NCBI GenBank assembly: GCA_029243485.1
Contig: JAQWRY010000003.1
Location: forward strand, 62,001-126,000
Length of the DNA stretch: 64,000 nucleotides
Source: Candidatus Binatia bacterium
Lineage (GTDB): Bacteria > Desulfobacterota > Binatia > UBA12015
Direction: 5' to 3'
Shown here: piece after piece, positions 1 through 9,011 of the stretch
Layout: each line of letters opens with the position of its first letter
Position numbering within the stretch: the first letter of the stretch is position 1
The notes under the pieces: model-generated
What the model was told of the DNA's origin: nothing
What the model saw: the letters and a program-made list of their open reading frames with translations, nothing else
The model's database searches: none
Translations under genes and position numbers: made by a program

Positions 1-1346
1 GGACCGACCCGCAGCTGCCAGGCGCGGAGTAGTAGGGCGTCGTCCTCGGCATCGAGCTCGGCGTTGGGTTCCTCGCCGGCGAGGAAGTCGTGCACGGTGC
101 CGACGTGCTTCTCGTTCCATTCGACGATGCGGTCGATCGCGTTGTTCGAGAACGAATCGTTGCCCAGCTCGTCGCGAATTTCGAGGAGCAGGTCGCGGTT
201 CGTCAGGACGGACGCCCAATCCTCGACGGCCTGTTCGGGGCTGGAGCGACCCGGCGTGCGCTCGACGTGGCGGGCGAGCGCCGCGCCCATGAGCGGATGG
301 AGCTTCGCACGTGTCACGACCGCGGGGGTGTCGTCTCGTTCCTTCCCGGGCAGTCGCGGAAAGTGACGCCTGCAGACGCCGCGCTCCCAGCTGCGGTAGG
401 TATGCGGCTCGACGTTGTGAAGGCCGAGCGACGGCAGGACATGACTCACGTACTTCTGGAGCGCCCGCGAGAACATCACCACGAGTGTGTCGGGCCCGTC
501 GATGCGTGGATCGTCGTACGCCAGGAAGGCGACGCGATGGAGGGCGACCGTGGTCTTTCCGGAGCCGGCGGTACCGCGCACGATGAGGAAGCCGGCCGAC
601 GGTCGGCTGATCAGTCCGTACTGCTCGGGATCAATCAGCCCGGTGATCTCGGGGAGGTGGCGATCCGCGGGGCGCCCGCTCGGGCCGCCACCGCCGAGGC
701 GTGCCTCGGCGGCATCCGTCCCCTGAACGCGGAGCGCCGCCGATTCGCCACCGGCGAGACGAGGCGCTGCGAGCTCGCGATGTGCCCAGTCACCGTCGAC
801 CTCGGGATTCTGAGAGAAGTCGCCCTCGGGAGCCTGGATGCGCCGGAGCTCCCCGCGCTCGATCGCGACCATCCGCCGGGTGACGATCTCGCCCTCGCGT
901 TCGCGGTCGGCGATCTCCTCCTCGTAGTCCTCGCCTTGTCGGTAGGTGTAGAAGAGCTTCGCGATTGGCGCGTCGCGCCAGTCGACGATTCGCAGCCCCC
1001 CCTCGACGCAGCTCGTCCGTCCGAGGCAGAGATCCCACTCGCGGCCCTCCTCGCGCAGTCGGAGGTGTCCGAAGTACGGGACGTCGGGGTTCACCGGCTG
1101 GACGGCGCGGGCACTACGCAGCTGTTCTAGAAGAGCCGACTGATGATGCCATTGCTCCAGGAGCGACGAGCGGTCCTTGTCCTCCTCGCCGGATCGCATG
1201 ACCTCTCGAATCCGCTCGAGCTCGGTGTGAATCCTCCGTTCCGCCGCGGCGTTACGGTTGTCATCGCCGCGCGCGGCGCGAGCCTCGAGGCGTTCGCGGA
1301 CCTGAGCGAGCAGTTCCAGTTCTTCTTTGACGATTGCGTGGGGCAA
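1..1346 (-). CDS. HelD/UvrD-like superfamily 1 helicase (C-terminus outside window)
   Basis: N-terminal ~448 residues of an SF1 helicase; the gene runs off the left edge. The charged, probably coiled-coil N-terminus (about residues 1-60) is followed by a segment with IVDWRDAPIAKLFYTYRQGE, typical of the HelD branch. Walker A GTAGSGKTTVALHR lies near residue 255 and MFSRALQKYV follows. HelD proteins use ATP to remove or recycle RNA polymerase; plain UvrD-like DNA helicases are the alternative. No ATG fits the N-terminus: the likely start is TTG at 1346-1344, preceded by AGAGG about 10 bases upstream. It is divergent from the DUF3313 lipoprotein gene. Confidence 0.75.
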   Translation of the reverse strand, partial: MPHAIVKEELELLAQVRERLEARAARGDDNRNAAAERRIHTELERIREVMRSGEEDKDRSSLLEQWHHQSALLEQLRSARAVQPVNPDVPYFGHLRLREEGREWDLCLGRTSCVEGGLRIVDWRDAPIAKLFYTYRQGEDYEEEIADREREGEIVTRRMVAIERGELRRIQAPEGDFSQNPEVDGDWAHRELAAPRLAGGESAALRVQGTDAAEARLGGGGPSGRPADRHLPEITGLIDPEQYGLISRPSAGFLIVRGTAGSGKTTVALHRVAFLAYDDPRIDGPDTLVVMFSRALQKYVSHVLPSLGLHNVEPHTYRSWERGVCRRHFPRLPGKERDDTPAVVTRAKLHPLMGAALARHVERTPGRSSPEQAVEDWASVLTNRDLLLEIRDELGNDSFSNNAIDRIVEWNEKHVGTVHDFLAGEEPNAELDAEDDALLLRAWQLRVG

Positions 1347-1451
1347 GGGAGCGCCTCTTTATAGCGGGCGCAGAGCCGGAGCGCTCGACCGAGGAACCCG
1401 TTGCGAAACGGGCCGGTGGGGTCCACTCTTGCGGTCGAAGGAGGAGGTCCC

Positions 1452-2159
1452 TTGGTAATTCGTCGCTCGATTTTCGTCGTAGGATTCCTGGTGCTGGCTG
1501 CGTGCGCGGGCACGAAGAAAGTCCCGTCGCCCCCTCTATTCGATCCCGGCGATGTCACCGTGGACGGGCTCTACCGCGTGAAGGACGCACGCATGGCGGC
1601 GGCCTACCTTCGGCCGGGCGCGGATCTGGCGAGCTACGACAAGGTCAAGCTCGACCTGGTTTCGATCTCCTACAAGAGCCCACCGAAGGGGAACCAGTAC
1701 GACCGGAGCCGCGCGAACTTCCCGCTGACGAAGGAGGAGATCGCGCGGGCGGACAAGCTTTTCTACGAGGCGTTCGCTGAGGAGTTGGCGAAGAGCTCGT
1801 ATCAGCTCGTAGACCAGACCGGACCCGACGTGCTCTCCCTCGAGGCCGAGCTGATCGACCTCGTCGTGAAGGCGCCGCCGCAGTCGACGACGGGCACGAG
1901 CTGGGTCTTCGTTCAGTCGGCAGGGGAACTCACCCTCGTCGCCGAACTCCACGATTCCGTGACCGGTGCGACCCTCGCTCGGATCGCCGATCGCCGAGCG
2001 GTCCAGTCCCCGGGCGCGGGCGCCGGAGGCCTTTACTACAGCTCGCCCGTCAGCAATTGGAGCGATCTCCGCCGCGTGTTCAGCGGTTGGGCACGGCAGC
2101 TTCGGGAAGCCCTCGATGAGGCGCGCGCGCTGAAAGCGGTATCCGTCACTGCAAACTGA
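1452..2159 (+). CDS. DUF3313-type lipoprotein
   Basis: Exported lipoprotein of about 235 residues. A TTG start at 1452 is favoured over the GTG at 1401 because GGAGGAGG lies just upstream and the signal peptide (IRRSIFVVGFLVLAAC) then begins at the right place; LAAC is a lipobox. The mature part has the DUF3313 pattern: a parameter-like first strand (AAYLRPGADLASYDKVKLD), a helix with FYEAFAEELAKSSYQLVDQ, then GPDVLSLEAELIDLVV and an end helix WARQLREALDEAR. The family's function is unknown; members sit in the periplasm. It is a single gene, divergent from the helicase. Confidence 0.75.
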   Translation: MVIRRSIFVVGFLVLAACAGTKKVPSPPLFDPGDVTVDGLYRVKDARMAAAYLRPGADLASYDKVKLDLVSISYKSPPKGNQYDRSRANFPLTKEEIARADKLFYEAFAEELAKSSYQLVDQTGPDVLSLEAELIDLVVKAPPQSTTGTSWVFVQSAGELTLVAELHDSVTGATLARIADRRAVQSPGAGAGGLYYSSPVSNWSDLRRVFSGWARQLREALDEARALKAVSVTAN

Positions 2160-2338
2160 GGTTCATTCGCCCGGACTATGGCGTTCGGCATCGCAGGCGC
2201 TATTCAAGTCGATGCCCCACTCGGTTGATCGTTCTCGCAGGAAGGCTCGCTTCTCTGCCTACGACGAATCCTGCCGCGACCAACCGGGACTTTGATCGAG
2301 TTGCCACCGCGACGCTGCATGAGAGATGCCTGCCGTAG

Positions 2339-2642
2339 ATCGCACACCGGCTGTCACTCCTCCTGCGGATCGTCGCAGTCTCCATCGTTCCGAGTCTTCT
2401 GATCGTGAAGCTCACGTCGATTCTCGCGTAAGGGGTTGGTGCCTACTTCGCGACGCGGCTCGTCCGGGGTCGAGTGGCGGAGGGCCACGACTCTGGCGGC
2501 TTGCATGGCGACGCTCCCCTGCTTCGTCGGGCTTGGCATCGCGGGCTTCTCGGGTGAGTTCGGCAGGTCGTGACGAATCTTCCTTCCAATGCGGTCAAGT
2601 TCACCGAGGATGGCGAGGCGATGGGCCGCGCCCGGATCGGTC
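2339..2642 (+). pseudogene. Decayed sensor histidine kinase remnant
   Basis: This lies in a 521-base gap without intact genes. One frame interrupted by stops at 2429 and 2555 reads first as a hydrophobic membrane-like stretch (RLSLLLRIVAVSIVPSLLIV), then an Arg-rich stretch, then VRQVVTNLPSNAVKFTEDGE from 2558. The last piece is a near-textbook N-box of the HATPase domain of hybrid histidine kinases (usual form RQVLTNLLSNAVKFTEEGE). The HisKA part and the G boxes are missing, so this looks like an internally deleted, dead kinase gene. The N-box match is direct; the membrane part is weaker. I see nothing else in 2160-2680. Confidence 0.45.
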
Positions 2643-2680
2643 ACATCGGCCCTCGGGTCGGCCGAGTTGCGGAGGGGGAC

Positions 2681-3493
2681 TCAGGCGAGCCCGGTGAAGT
2701 CGACTTGGCCCGTCGTCATGAAGGAGCTGAACCCGCGGTCGATGTTGAGATTCACGCCGTTCACGTAGCGCGCGGCCTCGCTGCCGAGGAAGGCAAGGGG
2801 CATGGCGATGTCTTCCGGCGTGGCGATCTTTCCGCCGCACTGCTCCACGGTCCAGTTGATCGTCTTCTCGGTCATCGAGGCGCTGAACTCGGGCAGGAGA
2901 GGCGTGTCGATCGGGGCCGGGCAGACGCTGTTGGTGCGGACTCCGCAGGCCAGGGTCTGCTTGGCGCTCTTCATCGTGTAGACCTGCACGCACTCCTTCG
3001 AGAAGGCGTATCCGTCACCCACGAGCTCGGCGTGGTTCTTGAACCACGCGAGCGACTCGTCGCGTCCCTCGACGGCGATCGCCTCCATGACGTCATCAGG
3101 ATGCGTGGGCCACTGTCCGCCGGCGATCGACGCGGTGTTCACGATGGCGCCGCCCTGGGGGATCTTCGGCAGGAGCGCGACCGACAGCTGACGCAGGCCG
3201 AGCCAGTTGATGCACATGACCTTCTCGGCACCGAGGACCGCGGAGACGCCCGCGTTGTTGAAAAGGACGTCGACGCGTCCGTCGATCTGAGCGGCGGCGG
3301 CGGCGACGGCCGCCGCATCGCCCATGTCTGTTTCGATGAACGACGTGATCGGCCCGTCCGGCTTCTTGATGTCGAGCGCGACGATCTCGCTCGCGCCGAG
3401 TTCGGCGAGGAGCTTCACGGTGGCCGCGCCTACGCCTGAGAAGGCACCGGTGATCACGATTCGTTTGCCGGAATAGTCGAAAGGGTTGGCCAT
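2681..3493 (-). CDS. SDR family oxidoreductase (coniferyl-alcohol/hydroxysteroid dehydrogenase-like)
   Basis: Classical-size short-chain dehydrogenase, 270 residues, cytoplasmic, NAD(P)-dependent. The start at MANPFDYSGKR (3493) is preceded by GAGGA; an upstream in-frame ATG at 3541 would add an unlikely 16 residues. The Rossmann motif TGAFSGVG is at the N-terminus, NNAG in mid-protein, catalytic Ser in NTASIAGG, and Tyr/Lys in YAFSK. The long insertion before YAFSK (HPDDVMEAIAVEGRDESLAW) is characteristic of the coniferyl-alcohol dehydrogenase/3-alpha-hydroxysteroid dehydrogenase subgroup. The substrate cannot be read from the sequence. It appears to be a lone gene. Confidence 0.85.
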   Translation of the reverse strand: MANPFDYSGKRIVITGAFSGVGAATVKLLAELGASEIVALDIKKPDGPITSFIETDMGDAAAVAAAAAQIDGRVDVLFNNAGVSAVLGAEKVMCINWLGLRQLSVALLPKIPQGGAIVNTASIAGGQWPTHPDDVMEAIAVEGRDESLAWFKNHAELVGDGYAFSKECVQVYTMKSAKQTLACGVRTNSVCPAPIDTPLLPEFSASMTEKTINWTVEQCGGKIATPEDIAMPLAFLGSEAARYVNGVNLNIDRGFSSFMTTGQVDFTGLA

Positions 3494-4015
3494 GGGAGTC
3501 CTCGGATTGGGGTTCAGTGTCTCAAATTGGGCGCCGATCATTTAGCAGTCGAGGCCGGGTCGTCTAACTTCTCATTTCCCTCCGCGGGATCGATAGGGAA
3601 GTTCTTGAATCTCGGCGGTTTCCCTAATCGCCACTCTTGTCGCGCCTGGTCGGGGGTGCCTTCGGTGGATCGCCCTGATCTTCGGCGCTCCCCTGTCCCG
3701 GTCGTGCGCATCAGCCCACGTCTCGGAGTCGGCCCGGCGCTCTCTCCGGTGCAGCGGGGCGCTCCTCACCTCGGTCGAACGGAACCGATTCTTACGTGAA
3801 GGACTTCGTGCGCTTGTTCGGGTGGTGGCTCTCGGGCATCTCGCCTCGGTCACAGGAAAGACAATCGAGCAGGGCCCCGAGACGAGACGCGCGCCCCTCC
3901 TCGGACGATCCATGAACGCTGCCTAGCCTACGAACGGAACGGTGTCCCGACGGGCGAACGTGAGCCGCCTCGGTGTAGAAGTAGTTCGGCGAGACGCCCT
4001 CCTACAGGGCCTCCA
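3494..4015. other. Intergenic, no gene seen
   Basis: About 520 bases between two minus-strand genes. Reading frames here are short, with composition like antisense noise and no recognisable motif. It probably contains the promoter of the SDR gene ending at 2681 near its left end. I see no tRNA, repeat or clear terminator. Confidence 0.4.
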
Positions 4016-4657
4016 TCATTCGTCGACGTCGGCTACCGCGGCCATGACGTCCATCGACGCGCCCTCGGGGGCTGCGACCTCGGTCACCCGGTCGTCCACG
4101 TCGTCGTACTCGAGGCGAAGCGCCCGACACATCGTCGCGTGCATGTCGTACGTGCAGGTGATGTACGTGAGCTCGAGGATTTGGGTGTCGTTGAGCTCCG
4201 CGCGGAGCGCGTCGAACACGGCATCCGGAACCCGGCCGCCTTCGAGTACGAGACAGTCGGTGTAAGCTAGAACCGCGCGCTCGATCGGTGAAAAGCACGA
4301 CGCGACACTCCAGGCAGGGAGGGACGCGATCTGCTCCTCGCTGAGGCCGACCTCACGACTTGCCTTGCAGTGCTGGGAGAATACGAACTGGCTGCCGCGT
4401 GCGTAGCCCGTGCGGGTCTGCGCGAGCTCGCGGAGCTGCGGTGAGAGTTCACGGTTCGGGTTTCGGTAGAAGGCGAAGCCCTGAAGGGTGTGGTCGAAGC
4501 AGTCCGGCACGCCGGCGAAGACGGTCCACCAGTTGCCGGGGGTTCCGGTCGCGGTGCCCGGAGATTCGACCGGGTCTCGGCCTCCGAAGAGAAGCTCGTA
4601 CATTGTCTTGGCCGTGTCATGGGCGTCGGCTTTCGCGACTTGGCGGAGGCGAGGCAT
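4016..4657 (-). CDS. Carboxymuconolactone decarboxylase family protein (AhpD-like)
   Basis: All-helical 213-residue protein of the CMD/AhpD superfamily. The core helix carries LRELAQTRTGYARGSQFVFSQHCKASREVGLSEEQI, where the usual E-x-x-H or C-x-x-C site is replaced by QFVFSQHC; the second helical half has LAYTDCLVLEGGRVP and LELTYITCTYDMHATMCRAL. The family includes 4-carboxymuconolactone decarboxylase and thiol peroxidase-like AhpD proteins. With a single Cys in the core motif, peroxidase activity of the AhpD type is doubtful. It lies 96 bases behind the isocitrate lyase-family gene on the same strand, so probably co-transcribed. AGGA precedes the ATG. Confidence 0.75.
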   Translation of the reverse strand: MPRLRQVAKADAHDTAKTMYELLFGGRDPVESPGTATGTPGNWWTVFAGVPDCFDHTLQGFAFYRNPNRELSPQLRELAQTRTGYARGSQFVFSQHCKASREVGLSEEQIASLPAWSVASCFSPIERAVLAYTDCLVLEGGRVPDAVFDALRAELNDTQILELTYITCTYDMHATMCRALRLEYDDVDDRVTEVAAPEGASMDVMAAVADVDE

Positions 4658-4753
4658 AATCGTTTTCCTTTCGGTCGGTTGGTTGGGGGGACGGGCGCAG
4701 GCCCGGTCCTCTTCGGAGTCGAGTGTTCGCGGCGCAGGATGGCTGCTTCCGCC

Positions 4754-5659
4754 TCAGGGCTTCTTTGTGTCGTTCGGGTCGGCTTCGATGCTCTGCAGTC
4801 TTCGTTCGTACTCGTCCCAACCGAGAAGGTCTCGGACCTGGTCGAACTTCACGCGTGAGCTGCCGTCGGACACGCCGCCTGCGAGGCCGTCGGCGGCCGC
4901 GCGCAGGGCGAAGACGCTGTGGAGGAGGAGCGCGACCGGGTAGAGTACGATCGAGTATCCGATCTCCTCGAGCTGCGCTGGCTCGAGCCAGGGCGTCTTG
5001 CCGTCCTCGACGAGGTTCGCGGTGGTCCAGCCTGGTACGAGCCGGCAGTATCGCTCCATCTGCTCGACGCTCGAAGGCGCTTCGAGGAAGGTGATGTCGG
5101 CCCCGGCATCCGCGAAGGCCTGCGCGCGCCAGAGCGCTTCGTCGAAGCCGTCGGTCGCGTTGGCGTCGGTTCGCGCCATGAGCAGCACGTCGAGCTTCTG
5201 CTCCTCGCGGGCGCGGACGCAGGCGCGGACACGAGCGAGTGCTTCTTGCCTATCGACGATCGACTTGCCGGATGTGTGTCCGCATCGCTTCGGCCACTGC
5301 TGATCCTCGATCATCACGCCGGCGAGGCCGGCCTGGGTGCAGCCGAGCAACGTCCGCTCGGCGTTGATCGCGTTGCCGTACCCGGTGTCGGCGTCGCCGA
5401 TGATCGGCAGTGAGGTCGCCGCGCAGACGTCACGCGCCTGCTCGACCATCTCGCCGTAACTGAGGAGGCCTACGTCCGGCAGGCCGAGCCGGGCGGCGGC
5501 CACGGAGAACCCGCCGAGAAAGCCCACGGAGAACCCGGCCTGCTCCACGACCCGGGCGGACAGCGCGTCGAAACAGCCGGGAGCGCGCACCAGCGAGCCA
5601 CGTTCGAGGATCTCGCGCAGAGTTTCGCCGCTCGCGTGGCGCTTTGGGAAGAAGCTCAT
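4754..5659 (-). CDS. Isocitrate lyase/PEP mutase family protein
   Basis: TIM-barrel enzyme of 301 residues, the usual length for PEP mutase/methylisocitrate lyase-like proteins. Visible signatures are ADTGYGNA (metal/substrate loop, residues ~90-97), MIEDQQWPKRCGH (Cys of the KKCGH-type active-site loop, ~120-130), RTDAN (~165) and LEAP (~190). Family members cleave or form C-C or C-P bonds of 2-hydroxy/oxo acids such as methylisocitrate, oxaloacetate or phosphonopyruvate; which reaction applies is not decidable. It is first gene of a likely two-gene unit with the downstream CMD-family gene. The gap to the divergent acyl-CoA dehydrogenase is 287 bases. Confidence 0.85.
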   Translation of the reverse strand: MSFFPKRHASGETLREILERGSLVRAPGCFDALSARVVEQAGFSVGFLGGFSVAAARLGLPDVGLLSYGEMVEQARDVCAATSLPIIGDADTGYGNAINAERTLLGCTQAGLAGVMIEDQQWPKRCGHTSGKSIVDRQEALARVRACVRAREEQKLDVLLMARTDANATDGFDEALWRAQAFADAGADITFLEAPSSVEQMERYCRLVPGWTTANLVEDGKTPWLEPAQLEEIGYSIVLYPVALLLHSVFALRAAADGLAGGVSDGSSRVKFDQVRDLLGWDEYERRLQSIEADPNDTKKP

Positions 5660-5946
5660 GCGTCGTTATACGGCCGAGCCCCTTCGGTGAGAAACGGCCC
5701 CTCGGACGCCCACGCTGCCTCCCCGCGACCGCAGAGCCCGGGAATGCGCCGGAAACCGCACTGATCTGGACAGCAGGAGGCTGTTCCTCCAAGGTATCCA
5801 ATCCACGTCGGCGGGCTCCCGTCGGCTGAGATTCGAGATCACCCCAGAGTTCAGAAAGAAGCTGGAAGCCGAGCGCGGCGGTCCGCGCGGAAGCCGCTCG
5901 CCTGCCAGCAGCCGTCCACTGCCGACGAGAAAGTACGAGCGAACGA

Positions 5947-7227
5947 ATGAGTTGGGATTTTTCCACTGAGCCGGAGTTCCAGGAGAAGCTCGATTGGGTC
6001 GAGAAGTTCTGCCGTGAAGAGGTCGAGCCGCTCGATCTGATCTTCCCTTACGCCGTGCGGTCGAAGGACCCGAAGATCAAGGCGCTGGTCAAGCCGCTCC
6101 AGGATCAGGTGAAGGCGCAGGGCCTCTGGGCGCTCTTCCTCGACGAGGAGCTGGGCGGGCCTGGCTACGGCCAGCTCAAACTGGGCCTCCTGAACGAGAT
6201 CCTCGGTCGGTACGGTTCGGCTCCGCAGATTTTCGGTGCGGCCGCGCCCGACACCGGCAACATGGAGATGCTCGCCGCGTACGGCACCGATGAGCAGAAG
6301 GAGCGTTGGCTGAAGCCGATGCTCAACCAGGAGATATGGTCGGCGTACTCGATGACCGAGCCGCAAGGTGGCTCGGATCCGCGGCTGTTCAAGACATTTG
6401 CCGAGCGCGACGGTGACGAGTGGATCATCAACGGTGAGAAGTGGTTCACCAGCGCGGGTCGCGTCGCCGACATTCTATTTGTGATGTGCACGAATGGCAT
6501 GTTCGTGGTGCCGCGCAAGACGCCGGGCGTCGAGATCATGCCCGAGCCGCGGTCGCACAATCACATCAAGTACAACGATGTGCGCATCCCTCTCGATCAC
6601 CTCCTCGGCCCGGAAGACGGAGCGCGGACTCTCGCGCAACGCCGACTCGGCGGTGGTCGGATCCATCACGCGATGCGCACGATCGCCCAATGCAAGCTCG
6701 CCTTCGACATGATGTGTGAGCGCGCACTTAGCCGCGAGTCGCACGGAAAAACCATCGGTGAGCACCAGATGGTGCAGCAGAAGATAGCCGACTCCTACGC
6801 CTCGATTCGCATGCTCCGCCTCTTCGTTCTCGAGACGGCCTGGAAGATCGACAACACCAGCACGCAGGAGACCCGGACGGACATCGCCGCCGTGAAGTTC
6901 ACGATGGCGAAAGTGCTACGGGAGGTCTCCTTCAACGCGCTGCACATCCTGGGATCTCTCGGCACGACGAACCTCACGCCGATTCAGGCGATGTACGCGG
7001 CAGCGCCGACGATGGGGATCGCGGATGGCGTCGATGAGGTGCACAAGGCCACAGTGGCTCGGAACGTCCTGAAGTCGTACGAGCCCCACGAAGGCTTCTG
7101 GCCGACCGAGTACTACCCCGAGAAGCGTAAGCAGGCTCGCAAGCAGTTCGAGCCGAAATTCGCCGCGGACCCTGAATTGCGAGCGCTCGCGGACGGCTAC
7201 GCGAAGTACATCGCGAGCCGCACCTGA
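5947..7227 (+). CDS. Acyl-CoA dehydrogenase family protein
   Basis: FAD-dependent acyl-CoA dehydrogenase, 426 residues, a little longer than the ~380 usual for short-chain members and like the bacterial ACAD11-like group. The N-terminal helical domain has LWALFLDEELGGPGYGQLK; the FAD-binding strand region has YSMTEPQGGSDPRLFKT and INGEKWFTSAGRVADI; the C-terminal domain has HILGSLGTTNLTPIQ. It would oxidise an acyl-CoA to the enoyl-CoA. It stands alone, followed by a strong hairpin. The start has only a weak Shine-Dalgarno. Confidence 0.9.
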   Translation: MSWDFSTEPEFQEKLDWVEKFCREEVEPLDLIFPYAVRSKDPKIKALVKPLQDQVKAQGLWALFLDEELGGPGYGQLKLGLLNEILGRYGSAPQIFGAAAPDTGNMEMLAAYGTDEQKERWLKPMLNQEIWSAYSMTEPQGGSDPRLFKTFAERDGDEWIINGEKWFTSAGRVADILFVMCTNGMFVVPRKTPGVEIMPEPRSHNHIKYNDVRIPLDHLLGPEDGARTLAQRRLGGGRIHHAMRTIAQCKLAFDMMCERALSRESHGKTIGEHQMVQQKIADSYASIRMLRLFVLETAWKIDNTSTQETRTDIAAVKFTMAKVLREVSFNALHILGSLGTTNLTPIQAMYAAAPTMGIADGVDEVHKATVARNVLKSYEPHEGFWPTEYYPEKRKQARKQFEPKFAADPELRALADGYAKYIASRT

Positions 7228-7233
7228 TTGCTT

Positions 7234-7270
7234 CGAGCGGAGCGGGACGCAGGCTGTCCCGCTCCGCTCG
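7234..7270 (+). terminator. Perfect 15-bp hairpin after acyl-CoA dehydrogenase
   Basis: The arms at 7234-7248 (CGAGCGGAGCGGGAC) and 7256-7270 are exact reverse complements with a 7-base loop, seven bases after the stop codon. There is no T-run, so if it is a terminator it is of the GC-hairpin type common in GC-rich genomes; it may also protect the mRNA 3' end. Confidence 0.65.
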
Positions 7271-7360
7271 GCGCCATGATGGCGAGGCGCCGGGGCCGCA
7301 TTTCGGCCGTTAGAGCAGGCCCCCTTCCTCCCAGGGGGCGGTTTTCGTACTGAGCCATCG

Positions 7361-8103
7361 ATGCGAATCTCGTGCTCAGACACCGTCGGAGCCCTCGCGC
7401 TACTGCCATTTTTGGTCGTCCTCCTGGCCCCGCCGTGGCTCGCTCCCGCGGCCGCGCACGAGAGTCAGGCCGGCATCGGCGCGAAGTCGGTGCTGGTGGA
7501 CACGCGCAAGGACCCGGCGAAGCACAAGTTCATCTTCAGCGCGTCGAACGAGATTCTGCTCAACCCGACGCATGATCCCGCCGTGGCGGGTTCGGCCCTG
7601 CTCGTCGAGCGGACAGGGCAGAACGGTGTCGGTGCCGGACGCACGGAGCTGATTCAGTTGGACCCGCTCAGCTGGAAGGGACTCGGGAATCCGGCCGGTA
7701 CGAGCGGCTACAAGTACGTGGACAAAACGCAGAGCGCATTCGCACCGTGTTGTTCAAGCCGGGTGGCAACGGTGGCAAGCTGAAGATCGTCGCCAAGGGT
7801 GAGAACTGGCCCTGGGAGCTGGGTGGCCCGAACGATCTCGTGCGCGTGCACTGGCGCGTCGAGAACGAGTGGTTCTGCGTCGAGGCGGGTGGGGTCGTGA
7901 AGAAGAACGAGTCCGGCTTGTACAAAGCGGCGAAGATCGCGGCCCCGGCGAGCTGTCCGACCGAGGTTTGCGGTAATGGGGTCGTCGAGCTCACTCCGGA
8001 TCATCTGCAGGCCATATACGAATGGATCCGCGGCGGTGCACCCGAAGATACGGTGGTGTCCGGGACGGCCGAGCTCCTCGCGACGTGCCTTCCCGATCCG
8101 TGA
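7361..8103 (+). pseudogene. Secreted protein with GYKY-type domain, split by a frameshift
   Basis: The first frame (7361-7783) gives a signal peptide ending LAPAAAHES, then a domain with WKGLGNPAGTSGYKYVDK. The second frame (up to 8103) continues it with ERIRTVLFKPGGNGGKLKIV, WFCVEAGG and a C-terminal segment LTPDHLQAIYEWIRGGAP that looks like the end helix of a cytochrome c-type domain. Adding one A to the A4 run at 7724-7727 restores DKNAERIRTVLF, matching the related DKN(GV)HGPITTVKV stretch in the gene at 10797. So it is either a genuine frameshift or a homopolymer base-call error. The function of this domain is unknown; it is exported. Confidence 0.7.
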
Positions 8104-8210
8104 CCGACTTCGCTCTCCCCCACATTTCGCCGCCCATGAGCTCTGCGAAGCGCTTTGAGATCGCGAGGCCGAGGCTCGTGCGGCCGTGCTTGCGGAGGCG
8201 CCCCGGCGCG

Positions 8211-8945
8211 TCAGTCCACCGGTGCGACTGCGCTTGGAGGGAGCATCGCGTCGTCGTTCGCGTGGGCCGTGTCTTTCAATTGTTGCAGAATCGCCGGGGG
8301 TAGGCCGGATGCGACGCCGGGCTCGATGCCGGCAAAATCGCTCGGATCGACACCGAGCTGCTCTACCATCAGGCGCTCCGCCTCTTGGAGCGCCTCGCCG
8401 TAGACGAGCTGCTCCTCGCGTTGCCGATCGTCGTCGGTGATTTCGGCGCCGGAGTCGGCAGGCGGAGCGTCGGCAGCGCGAATGGGGATCTGTTCTCGTG
8501 GCTGGACCTCGGGGCCCGCGAGAGATGACGCCGGTCGGTCGGCCGCGCGCACGCGCTTGCTGGGGCTCAGCAGAATGATCTTCTCGACGCTGCCGGCCTC
8601 GATCTTCTCGTTCGTGCCTCCGCGATAGACGATGAGGTGGTTCGAGGTACCCAGGAGCTGCCGAAGCGTCGCTTCGAGCGTTGCGTCGCGGACCTGGAAC
8701 TCGTCGATCGGCGGGCGCTCGGCACCCGAGTCCTGCACTTTGAATCCGGCTTCCTCGCCGATCGCCGAGAGTACCTGCGGGAGCGTCGCGCCCTCGGCCT
8801 CGATGCTGAATCCCGTCTCGGTCTTGGAGACCTCGAGGAACGGCCCATAGCCTTGGGCGGTCGCAACTCGCGCAGGGATCGCTACGAGAGCGATCGACAC
8901 CACGCAGGTGAGCAGGCGGGAGATCACCGACTGTTCCATCATCAC
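8211..8945 (-). CDS. Exported protein with secretin/TonB N-terminal-like domain
   Basis: 244-residue exported protein. The signal peptide ends near ARVATAQG. Residues ~38-110 (FSIEAEGATLPQVLSAIGEE, IDEFQVRDATLEATLRQLLG, HLIVYRG) have the beta-alpha-beta pattern of the STN domain found at the N-terminus of secretins and TonB receptors. After that comes a low-complexity acidic/Pro-rich tail with no barrel or secretin domain, so this is a free-standing STN-like protein. Three consecutive ATGs make the exact start uncertain. Convergent with the frameshifted gene at 7361. Confidence 0.6.
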   Translation of the reverse strand: MMMEQSVISRLLTCVVSIALVAIPARVATAQGYGPFLEVSKTETGFSIEAEGATLPQVLSAIGEEAGFKVQDSGAERPPIDEFQVRDATLEATLRQLLGTSNHLIVYRGGTNEKIEAGSVEKIILLSPSKRVRAADRPASSLAGPEVQPREQIPIRAADAPPADSGAEITDDDRQREEQLVYGEALQEAERLMVEQLGVDPSDFAGIEPGVASGLPPAILQQLKDTAHANDDAMLPPSAVAPVD

Positions 8946-9011
8946 GTTTCCACCGATTGAGCCGGCACCGATGCTAGCAGGATCCGGGGGTCGGGAGGAA
9001 GAGGGGTCGGC

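Noticed and set aside
90-1130. Long plus-strand frame opposite the helicase
   Set aside because: It is the antisense shadow of the HelD-like gene; the minus strand carries a clear Walker A and family motifs, the plus frame none.
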